A DNA stretch of 64,000 bases. Source: Lumbricus rubellus. Lineage: Eukaryota > Annelida > Clitellata > Crassiclitellata > Lumbricidae. The DNA lies in the NCBI GenBank assembly GCA_945859605.1, contig OX243817.1, forward strand, positions 23,009,637-23,073,636. The letters run 5' to 3'. The position numbers were made by a program, and so were the translations under genes. Positions 1 to 12,200 of this stretch are shown one piece after another. Each line of letters starts with the position of its first letter. Positions within the stretch are counted from its first letter, which is position 1. The notes under the pieces were generated by a model, which was not told the DNA's origin, did not search any database, and saw nothing but the letters and a program-made list of their open reading frames with translations.

Positions 1-217
1 TATTGTAGGCTGTTGATAGTATTAAAACTGTTAAAGAAAGACTTCTGCAAGGCACACAAACAATGTACATATTTTGCAATGAATATAAATTATTTGTTGA
101 TTTTTGCATGCAGATCCCATTAATCTTAAATCATTGCTTGAGCATTGCAACTGTCTGGAGTGATGATGTACTGTGTGTCTTTCAAGTGGTTTATGGTTTG
201 ATGTTGAATTTTTGCAG

Positions 218-3200
218 CTAGTCATAATCCAGGCTTTGGAATTCCGGAACCAGTCATCTGTGATATTGCAAAGGAAAACTCCGAACTCGATCAACTGAGG
301 CAAGACACAGTTTTGTTCAATTGTTTTCACGATTTTGTTCAATTGTTTTCACAGTTTTGTTCAATTGTTTTCACACTTTTGTTCAATTGTTTTCACAGTT
401 TTGTTCAATTGTTTTCACAGTTTTGTTCAATTGTCTTCACAGTTTTGTTCAATTGTCTTCACAGTTTTGTTCAATTGTTTTCACAGTTTTGTTCAATTGT
501 TTTCACAGTTTTGTTCAATTGTTTTCACAGTTTTTTTCAATTGTTTTCACAGTTTTGTTCAATTGTTTTCACAGTTTTTTTCAATTGTTTTCACAGCTCC
601 ATTGTTTTCAGTTTTGTAATTTGTAAATGTTCAGCTACCTTTAGCAAAAGTGAGACTGATAGCTGATTATTGCTACTTTATGTTTTTTTAAATCATCCTG
701 TGCCATCCAGTTCTGTCATTGTACATAAATAGTATGAATTGGTTTTATAGCCAACCTCCAGACTTTTGTATTGTGCTCAGATCTTTGAATTCACTCTCTT
801 TTATTTGTCAATTTCAAAGAATCATCTTATCAGGGAGGGAGCTGAAAATTCAGGTTAACTTTTCCACTTTAAAATATAATTAATAAATGCTTAGTTAATT
901 TTTCAAAGTAACTGTGATCAGGCACTACCATAGTTACTTTTTTGTAAATTGACTATTTGAGAACAACTACCGGTAGTCACTTTTTCCTTTCCAGTTAAGT
1001 ATTTACTGTAATTAGTTATTTTTGAAAGTATTGCAAATTCTAAGTAAAGCCAGTTCTGATAAATATATTTGTTTTTATTGTTTGATGATTTTTTAAATAG
1101 GTCCATTCATCAGACTCTTATGAATGTCGTTTCTGTGGAGGTGCACTTTGGATCATCCTACTTCTACTCGAATGGTGCCTTGCAACAGTGCGCTGGTGCC
1201 TGCGCTTACATGGAACTGTCAATCGACAAACGGAAAACTGTTGCAGATCTCTTGTCAACGTTGATAAAAGAAGTGAGCTTTGCAGTGTTTCATCGTTAAG
1301 TGGACATTTATAAATCGTGGTCGCTCTTGCGAAAATAATTTTTCTGCTCAGCGAAATGTATTTTGTGATAATGGTGATGCATTAGAACATGCAGTTTGCC
1401 GATTCAAAGCAAAGATATAGCAGAATGTATGAGGTATGAACATTTTGTGACTTAAGTTGTTTTGGTGTTGATTCTACGTGATGGTACATACATGTCTGAA
1501 TATTTGTAATAATACAAATAGTTTGTGTTGTTCATGTGTTACCATTTAACCCTTTCGCTGCCCAGCCCGGTGTGCACATAACGTCTTAAGACATCATAAT
1601 GGCAGCGTAATGGTTAAACTATGTCAAAATTCTTTTTTTCAGGTGGACGCTGACCTAATTGGAAACTGCCGTGTAATTCATGTTGCTAAAGAACTTCCAG
1701 CCGGATATCACTTGTACCGAAATCTAACCGGTATGTGTTTCATCTTTAGCAAATATGGAGACGAGAACTATGCACCGACATGCACGACTTTGCGCGCACA
1801 CATACGAATATGCATTTTCACCTACACACACACGAACGCACACACACTCTTATCCTTCTATCCATACATAGTTTTAATTACATACGTATAATCGTATATG
1901 AACTATATGCATTATGCATTTATAACTTAAACATATGCATGAAATATCGTATATCTGAGGGTATATGTTACTGGTGAAGGGATGTTGTGGATTGACGATT
2001 GCCTAATTTACCTTTGTGTAGATGATTTGGAGGCCACTCTCACATCGTATGGTATTGGAAACTCAACAAAGGTCTTTCTTTGGGATGGTAGTCAGGTTAG
2101 TGTGTATTTCTTGCCAAGAAAATACCACTCTTTATTTTATTAAAGAACTAACTTGCACTGCAGCAGCCTTTGAAAGACAGGATTCAGACGTCTGGTTTTT
2201 GTGCTTTGCTTATTTAAAATTCACAAATTGACATTGCTTGCTGCAGGATTAGCTGGGGGGTTTGGGGGGAACATTTATCATTATGCTCAAATATTAACCT
2301 TGGTTTACTTTGTCAACAAAGAATTTGTTTAAAATTTGGGATCAGAGCTTAGAAACAGTGAGCTTGAGCCAACCACAAAACTTGAGCTCAGTCCTTATTC
2401 CCCAGACGAGACAATTATTTAACCAGGGTGTCTCGTTGTCTTTTCTTGATCATAGATAATAGCTGAGAATTTTTCTTGTCGCACAGTCCTTTTTGGCATC
2501 TGGACCTGGATTTCTGACTCTTTCCACTGAATATAGAATTTCATAATTAAGACAGTTTGCATTTTCACTTTCTGTTTTGAACTCTTTCTTTTAGACGATG
2601 ACATTTTCATGTCATTTATGAGTGGTCTGGTGCTCAACGCCTCAAATAATGTCTTAAACGACAAAAAATGTTGTGATTATGACAATTTTTGGTTGATGCA
2701 ATGATGCCGTGTGCATTAGAGATGGCTATCGTTGAGTACATACTAATTCTAATTCCTACTAATGATTTTAGGTTGGAGGTGAATCTGTTGCAACCGGTAT
2801 TGACCATGAACCTCTTCTGCTTAACGTTCTGTGTTCCAACGGGATTGAGTTTGGTTGCGGCTTTGCGAAGAACCTGACTGTTGGAGAACTAAAGGAAGGC
2901 ATCAGCTCACGTTCGGGCATTCCTTATCAACGTCTACAACTCACACTGCTTGGAGAAACAGGTGATGCGTCTTTTCAGTCTATTCACTTGATACATTGTT
3001 AAGCAAGACAAAATATGATGCATATTGGTTAGGTATATGTTGTTTTGATGCTATTCCCTCCACTTTAGTGCTTCCAGTTTTTCTTTATCTCTTCCTAAAG
3101 CTTTTTTCCCGCCTGAAAGCTTTTCTATACTCTCGGGGTTCTCGCACTATGCTACTGAATAGCCATTTGCTCTGAGTGGTGCTATATAACTTAATAAATA

Positions 3201-6200
3201 CAATACAGTATAATGTATACAGCATATAGTGTTCTTATTGAGGATTCCTCTCAACTGTCTTACATTTTGACCGGGCTTCTAAAAATTGCAGGTTTAACAG
3301 TGGTTTCATTATTTATTTATGATTTGTATGCTATGTTAATAGCACTTTGTAGACTATTATAATCAATTAGGTGCTCATGGTAGTCTACAGATGAGTGGTG
3401 AGCAGTTTGTCTGTTTCTGTGTTGACAGATTCGAACGGCAGCAGTGGTGCACAGGCAGACGGCTTACTTGGTGACGAAATGAAGACGCTTTCAGAACTCA
3501 AGCTGGACAACTGTAACTATCTCTACGCCTTGGATGTATCGGCATCATCTGGGTTTGTATTGAATTTATATTCTCTTTTGTGACATTCTTTTAATTTTGC
3601 AGTTTATAATGGCTGATGGTGAAGATGTCACCCTACAGGGGTGGTCCAAGAAAGCAGTGCTTAAAAGGTTTTTTGCCAATATCCAATTGTTAGTGTACAT
3701 CTAAACAAGTGTGTAACAAAGCGTGTGTATAAACAGAGTCCATAAAGCATTTCTGCAGTCATATGTGTGTCTATAAATATTGAAAAATTATTTCCAAGGT
3801 ATTAACTCAATTTCTTCAAACCAACCATTTTGGAACATAACTGTGATGATTTTTTATATGGTGCATATGAATAACTTCCCTGCATTAGCAAAGACTGATT
3901 GATCAATTAGGCTACTTTAACAGCACACATACCACCTCAATTTTGCCTATAGGTCAGAACCCTAAACCAACGTGTATAAAGCAAACTATCATCGCACCTT
4001 GTGTTTAATCAAAATCATCTCAGGTTTGAACGTGCCATACATACCATATTTCTTTGATACAACCTCATGCATTTATTGCTTCTCTGATCATCGTCTACAT
4101 GTACTTCAACATTTTTAAACATAAGATGCGATGTGATTTTTTTATTCGTACATTCAGGTTGATCATATTTTCACAATTGAACTGACTGCCAATGTTTCTC
4201 TTTAAAACTCTTATCTTTCTTCCAGAAGCAATCGATATTCCTTCTTTCGTCATTTAATAGCTAAAAACATGTGGATTGAAGAGCATGCTACCACCTGCAA
4301 CTGTGCCTCTGAGTTGTATTTCTGTATTGCTTTGTTCACAACATGTTTTTAAAAATTATAATAATGATAATTTTATTAATAATGATATTTCAGACAACCA
4401 TATATGTCAGAGGTGAAATCCACTAATACGAAAAAGCTGCTGAGCTTTTCCGTTGAGAATCGTTGTTCGGTGAGTCTTATAAAATTTCACAGCACTGCCA
4501 GTCATAGAATTAACTGCCTTATGCAATTTATGATTTCTGTAGCTCCTTTTCGAAACCCCCCCTGCCACACCACCCCAAGGGTACTCTTTCTAGAAAGATG
4601 TTCATCTATGGGTAGCATTGAATTGCAAATTGTGACTAGGATTTAATTTAAATCATCCGTTAATTTGATTCCTTGCACATGGTGATAGCGGCACTGTTGA
4701 AGATTTTAGAATTAGCTTATTAATCCCTTACACGTTTGCCCCAAGAATATTCGCTGAAAACGGCCTTAAAATTTAAAAATGAACTGGTAAAGGGTTAAGC
4801 GGGAAAAGGTCACTGATGATTTCACATGCAGCTAAAAGTCGCAATCCTGGTTGACATTTTATATCTGTTCAGAGTCCAAGTGATGTTGAGTATGAACCAA
4901 ATGTAGGTCACCCTTTTATGTTTATGATGTACAGACAAAACAGATTGAAGAAATCTTCAAGAAAAGCATTAGAGTTTTTAATGTCAAAGTTTGCCTTTGT
5001 TTATATTACATTGTAATTTTAATTGTGACCAGACTTTCATTGCAGCACACTAAAAAAATCAGCAGCGTCAGTGCCTGTGTCAGCAAACAAGAAAGCCTTA
5101 ACCCTTTAATGCTGGAGGGTATAGAATTTTCCATACCATTTACTACCTTCTCGGCATTAAAAGGTTAAGGCATCTCTGGAACTGAGAAGGAGAGAGAGGA
5201 CTAGTAATTGAAGACAAAGTGACTGGGGGGGGGGGGGGGGAAGATGGTTCCAAGCTGATGGGCCGACACGGGCAAAAGCACCTAGAGTGTACGCTTTGTT
5301 TGTTTGTGCACTTTTTTAGCGTCCCCTTCAAGATCTTTACTCAGAAGCGCTCCTGACTACAGTGCGAACACTGAATAGGAGTTTCACGCCGAAGCACTGA
5401 GTAGTTGCGAGTGAAGGACTTGCCCAAGGTCCCTAGACCAGCGGTTCTCAACCTTTTCAGACTCACGGACCCCTTTTTAATTTTGGGCCACTGTCACGGA
5501 CCCCCAATAAAATTTTGCGCCTTTGGCGCATTGTCGCGACTGTGCGACTCTATTATCGTTATTATAGAGACTGAAACAAACCGACCTATATAAAACAGAT
5601 GAATTTGTCATTAATCAGCGTATTATTAGTTTCATGTCGACATTGAAAAGAGGAAATATCGAAAAATTGACCAAAAATTTATCTGTTTGACTATTTCTAC
5701 GTTTTTAACTAAGAAATATATATTTTCAGGACTTGCTCGCGGACCCCCAAGCACGTCGCCGCGAACCCCCAGGGGTCCGCGGACCCCCGGTTGAGAACCG
5801 CTGCCCTAGACTATGCACTATGCAGGTGTATTTAAATTGTATGAATTCCATATCAAAAATTTTTTTAGGTCATTTTATTTAATTCCTAATAATCAGGATT
5901 GATTTGTTTTGTGTATAGGATGCAAGTACGATTTCCAACGTGCAGACAGTCAATGTGAAAGTTGATAAAGACAGTGTGAGTGAATTTGAAGTTTTTTGGC
6001 ATTGGATGAGAAAGAAGTTTTCTAGCATGATGATGGCACACAGTAGGTTGTGTTTGTTGTGATGATGATGATGATTTTGATGATTTTTATGATTTTGACG
6101 ATTTTGATGATTTTGATGATTTTAATGATTTTGATGATGATTAAGACGACGATTAAGATGATGATTAAGATGATGATTAAGATGATTTCGATGACTTAAA

Positions 6201-9200
6201 TTAGCTTCATCATCAGGGCTCATAGGCGTACGGGAGATTTCAGCAGTGGGGGGGCAAGGATTGAACTTCTGCCCGAAAAATATATCCGTCAAACCATAAA
6301 AAAAGTTGACGACCTTTTTTTTTTAGTCATTCGGTCGGTCCTGTGTTTGCCCGAAAAACCGGACTTGCCCGAAAGTTGCCGACCTTTTTTTTTTTTGTCA
6401 TTCGGTCCTGTGTTTGCCCGAAAAACCAACCAGATTTGCCCGAAAGTGGGGGGGCAATTGCCCCCCTGCACCCCCGCCTCGTACGCCTATGTCAGGGCTC
6501 CCCACTCCCTGTAATGATGGTCATGATGATGTTCATCTGTGTGGCAATGATGAGGTTTCTGATGATGACCCGAATGATTTTTGTGATTTTAGGAAGGCAA
6601 TGTTTAGATGACTTTTAATTTGTACTTGATGTTGCCTGTTCTAAGATAGAAAAATTCCTTCAATGATGATTTCATGTACTCGTGCGGAAAAGAAATAGCT
6701 TAGAAGGCGATCTGAAGTCATCACAGAAATATAGTTGATGTAATTAAGTGCTAAGTAACGTAATTAGGTTCTCATGCCTCGACATATCCCTTGGAGATTC
6801 GCTCTCTTTTGGTCAAACTAAAATAGAATATGTGTTTCTGCATAAAGTGTGATTGGTTTTTTTACATAAGTATTTGCAATTCCAGACACATTGCCTTCCG
6901 AGAGATGTGACTCGGCTAAATGTTGAGTTTGCAATTGGAATAAAACCAGCAGAAAATTGCTCAACTAATTACGTGTTCTTTTGAAGCTTTATGTTTATTT
7001 TCGTTCTTAGACGATTGAGGAACTGAAGGCGGTTGCTCTTTCTCAGCTTCTTGTTCAAGGAATGGATCCTTCATTGACCAGGTTACGCGTTGATGACAAT
7101 GGACTAGCGGTAAAACCCCCATGTATGTGAATCTACAGTTATCGTTATATTATGGCTTAGCATACTACATGCAGTTAGCAGCAAATTATTAAAGCCCAAC
7201 TTATGATTAAAATGATTGGCACATTCATTCATTCATTATTAGAATTTATATAGCGCCTCTTCAAGAAACTACTCAGAGGCGCTCCCAGTCCAGCCACGAC
7301 TAAAGAAAAAAGATTTAAGGGACTTCAGAAATAAAGATTGACTGGTCAGGTGGAGGAGATGGAGGTTTGGGGGGAGGTCATTCCAGATTGACGGCCCCAC
7401 AACCGAGAAGGCTCGGCGCTGTCTGGTCCACAACAATTGAGTCTTTTTGGAAAATGTTGCCCAAGCAAGTTTTTCTAGCAGAAAGTGTTGTAATTATATA
7501 ATTTGGGATTCTTTTTAACACATTGACCGCCTGCACGCCATGTTAAATGACTGGCTGTACTACGAGTTAACTCGTAGTAGGCGGTCAACGTGTTGATGCA
7601 TTGCAGTTATTGGTATTGGTATCATTGTCTGAGCGAAATTATCTAAGTAAGGTTTCATAATTTTTCTCAGCTACAAATTGGCTTTGTTTCATAAGTAAAA
7701 AGTAATCTGATTTTAATGACTATTATGCTTTATTGTATTTGACCATTTCTATAACGCTTTCCCATATTATTAAATTTATGAGCAAAATCCTAAAAATTTG
7801 CTGAGATTATTTGAAGGATTATTATCTAAATGTTAAAATATTTATAATTTTCTGTGCAGAATAGCCCTCGGTATAAAGATTCTACTTGCGCTATTTATGC
7901 TTATTGTGATTTCTTTGGCTTTTAATCGCTGCCTTAATTGCTTTTGTGTAAGTGTATGAACACGAGACAATCTCTTTTGTCTTTTAACCATTGTCTTAAT
8001 TTCTTTTGTGTAAGTGTATGAACACGAGACAATCTCTTTTGTCTTTTAACCATTGTCTTAATTTCTTTTGTGTAAGTGTATGAACACGAGACAATCTCTT
8101 CCACCGGATTGACTGATGGCACACGACTTCTTCTGGAAGCAGGGATGCCGCCAATGCAGAACGAGGTATTCATCAACAGAGCCATTGTCTTCATCAACAG
8201 AGCCATTGTCTTGCATGACCATTGTTAATCATCTGTCCATGTTTCAGTTGCCATGCCGATGTTTTAAGTGGCATGACTGAGAATATTTCAAAGGGTACTG
8301 TGTATGATTGTGTATGACTGTGTGTGGGTGGGTTGGGTGGTTGTTTGGTGTAGGTGTGTGCATCGCAACATATAATAATTTATGTAGCACTTCTTCAATA
8401 GCTCACTGAAATACAGTCATTCTAGCCTAATAATTGAACATGTGGCACTCAAATGACTAGAAAAGTCACCAAGTGCAGAGATTTAAAAATATTTTTTGAT
8501 TTATTTCCCACTTTTTCTGTTGAGGATGACATCAATTCCAGAGTAACATTGATGAAGATGGTCATGATGTGGATAAAAAAATAGTGATGAAACTGGTGCT
8601 ATAGACATTCCTGAAGAATACGATGAAGCCTACTGACTATTATCATGGCAGCATAGAATGCTATGTCATCTGAAGTGTTGCTGTTGTTGGTATGGTAACG
8701 GTGGTAGTGTTCATGGTTAGATGGTTGCTATGGTGAGATGGTTGCTATGGTGAAATGGTTGCTGTGGTTAGATGGTTGTTATGGTTAGATGGTTGCTATG
8801 GCGAAATGGTTGCTATGGTGAGATGGTTGCTATGGTGAGATGGTTGCTATGGTGAGACGGCTGCTATGGTTAGATGGTTGCTATGGTGAGATGGTTGCTA
8901 TGGTGAGATGGTTGCTATAGTGAGATAGTTGCTATGGTGAGATGGTTGCTATGGTGAGATGGTTGCTATGGTGATATGGTTGCTATGGTTAGATGGTTGC
9001 TATGGTTAGATGGTTGCTATGGTTAGATGGTTGCTACGGTGATCTTTTGTGATGTCCGTAGGTGATGCTGTTCGTTTCCGTTGTCATGTCGTCGAAAGTG
9101 ACGACGTGTTTGGAGTTACTCGTTGAGAAGAAGACGAAGGTGGATCGGTTGCTGGAGATGGCGATCGCGGCCGCTGGCGTCGAGTCGTCGGAGTGGCATC

Positions 9201-12200
9201 TGTGTCGTCTGGACTGGAATGGAGAACCTCTCGAGATCTTGGACGACGTCGACATGACGGTCGAAGGATGTCGACTGAAACACGGAGATCAACTCTCGCT
9301 CGAATATGGTTGCATGCCACCAAAGGTAGCGAGAGACAGTCGTGCATGCATGAATGGAATAAATGTGTACAGCAGTGGTTCCCAACTTGTGGCGCGCGGG
9401 CTAAAAGTGGCCCACCAGACGTAAAAAATGGCCCTCGTCCCTCAAAGAATTTTTAAAAAATACGAAAAAATGACAGTTCGGACAGGATAGAACGCAATAA
9501 TTATTTTCCATTACAAATTATTTTATTTTGACGTCTAGAAATAACATCAGACATTCTATTTTGATTCAATTATAACCATTTTATATGATTTTTAGTTAAT
9601 CAAATTTTAGATTTGTGGCCCCCTAAAGTTCTTCAACTAAGAAAAAGTGGCACTCGTGTCCTCCAACTTATAAAAAGTTGCCCTACAGTCAAAAAAGGTT
9701 GGGAACCACTGGTATACAGAATACAGCAGTGATATGATCTAGCTGGATTTAATTGTAGCAATGGTGACGGGAAATTCACTCTTCTAGCTCAACATGCTGT
9801 TGAGTTTCGAAGTGCTACAATACAACCATTTATACAAATTGGCTAATGCGAATGTGCACTATTGCAGGATTACCAGTACTAGCGTGCTATAAGTGACTTG
9901 AGCAATGATAATGAAAAATGACTAAATTATACGATGGAAGAGTTGCAACATTTTAACACTGCACTGTGTAAATTTGGTTTCTGCCGTTGCTAAATGGTAA
10001 TGATCTTCGTGCTTGTTTTTCTATTTGCAGGGTTTTCTTCAACTTTCTGTCTATCTATTTCCAAATGAAATGCTTAGCAACCATCAACAGCCTGGGTTTT
10101 TACAACAGTTGTCAACGAAACTACAAGGTAAGGACAACATTTTTTCTTGTTGCTCTACAAGTCTGTCAATGGTTAACAAGTTTTAACGTGTGTTAAATGT
10201 TCAATTTGCAATTCTGCATTTATTTCTGCATTTGTGTTAAGTAGACGGCTCTGATTGTGTTGCGGGAGGAGCTGTCAGACTTTTGTTGCGTCATTTATAG
10301 AAGCAGACAACATCTACGCTAGCAGACAGTTAAATATAGGTTTTCTGAATATTCCCATTGCTCGTACATTGGCAGTGCCAGTCCCAAGCCTGAAGAAGGG
10401 AGGAGGGCAACAATAGTAATCATCCTAAATATGATACAGTCATTAAACAGCAGCAAGCAGAATATTCCGATTGGTTCATTATACTGGTTAGTTGCTGGTT
10501 GACATAAATGATTAGGGTTGTCCTCCTTCTGTATCCAGGATTGGGACTGGCACTGTTCTAGGTTGGTTTAGTGACAGTTATTTTAATATGAGTCATTATG
10601 TCAGCTGTAATATTTCATATGCACACTTAGTGTTACGTTTTAGAGGCAGCGGTTAATTATAATTTTGATTTGTGTATTTCTTGCAGAGTGGCTGACGTTT
10701 CAGAACAGCGAAGAATCGGAAAATGCGTGTAGCCAGATGATATACAGACCGCTTGGTACGATCGTCATCTCAAAACTGGCGACGCTTTCAGATCTGAAGG
10801 AGCAGATAATGACGCTCGACGGTCTGTCGAACTTCTCCATTCCCACCGTCAAATTCCTTCGTCTACGTCTTCTCCAGTCCAAGCAGCTCGGCCATGTTCT
10901 CCGACTTCACCTACAGACGCTGCAGTATGCAGTATAAATTGTCTTCATTACATTACATTACATTACATCACATTACATTACATATGCACCACACGTTTCT
11001 CCAGAGCAATGTTACGGATATATATATTCGTTAAATTAAAAAATAAAACAAGTGACATGCCGCACACGGGTACATAAGGAAACACACTGATTAGATATCT
11101 TGTATGAATGCTGTTATAGGTGTTCTGAATAAATTAATGAAAGGACTTCTCTGAGCTTCCAGTTTGCATTGATAGGCTACTAGTATACCAACCCAATGGG
11201 ATGGTAGGCAGGCTGGGTTGACCTCATATTCCACCGAAAGGCAATCCACCTATCTAATTAATTGCTTAGCAAGCTTTACATTGCTCAGCATCACTCTGCT
11301 TGCCGGCATCATTTTGATTTTGCAATTGCAACCACGTCTGAGTGAATGCTTTTTTAGAGTGCTTATACTGTGCTACATTATATCTAGTTTTAAGTCATTA
11401 CTTCTGTTTTATTGTTGTAGAAAGTTGAAATTGGTCAGTGGTTGTGAAATCGGAATTCAAGTGTTGACGGACGAAGAAGAATTGAAGTAATCTTACGACA
11501 AGTTTTCTAAAATTGACGATTTTCTTTTGTTTCACGGAACAAATCCTTGTGACTGAGTTGAAAATAGTTACGGTTGAATGAAAAATAAAGCAACGTTAGT
11601 GGTATGTGGCGAGTGATTGTCTTCAGGATACTTATGATTGTTTGCTTTGTCATTAGACACTAACAGCCAGTTATAAGCAAGCATCAAGCTGCTACCAAAT
11701 TGGCTAATTTATAGTAATTATTAGACCAGCTGCATATATTATATGAGAAACATTTTATAAATTTCGGGCAAAAAAGTCTAATGCCTCAAATGCAAAAAAA
11801 CATGACATATGTTTAAAATTGTGATACTTTAATTAACAACAGAGTATGAGTATTTAGCGAGCGATTGTCTTCAGGATACTTGCGATTGTTGGCTTTGTCT
11901 TGAACCATGTGTGTTTCTTTGTTTCTGTGCATGTGTCTGTTGTTTTACCCTGTTGTAGTCAGAATCAGATTTTGCTGACCGTCTGTCTACGATACGACAA
12001 CGAACGTCGATACATGGACAAGCAGGAACTCATCTGGGATCTGTCGCAGGGCGCTAATCTGGCGCAGCTTCAGAGGGCAGTGGCCAACATGTATCATCTG
12101 CCTGAACAGAGTCTGCGTTTGGCTAAGCACATCAGAGACAGATACGAGTGGACGATCCTAACTGACCAGGCTGCTTCTGCTGCTGCTGATAATCAGGTAC

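Noticed and set aside
310..311. GT at 310 as donor of USP40 exon 1
   Set aside because: It leaves the wrong phase for exon 2, while the GC donor at 300 gives an ungapped 50-residue match.
311..666. Phe/Cys/Val-rich open frames of about 100 codons in all three plus frames
   Set aside because: A 22-bp repeat without stops is open in every frame; no start context, no similarity.
7110..7111. GT at 7110 as donor of USP40 exon 9
   Set aside because: It puts exon 10 out of frame; the GTATGT at 7123 restores the frame and an ungapped match.
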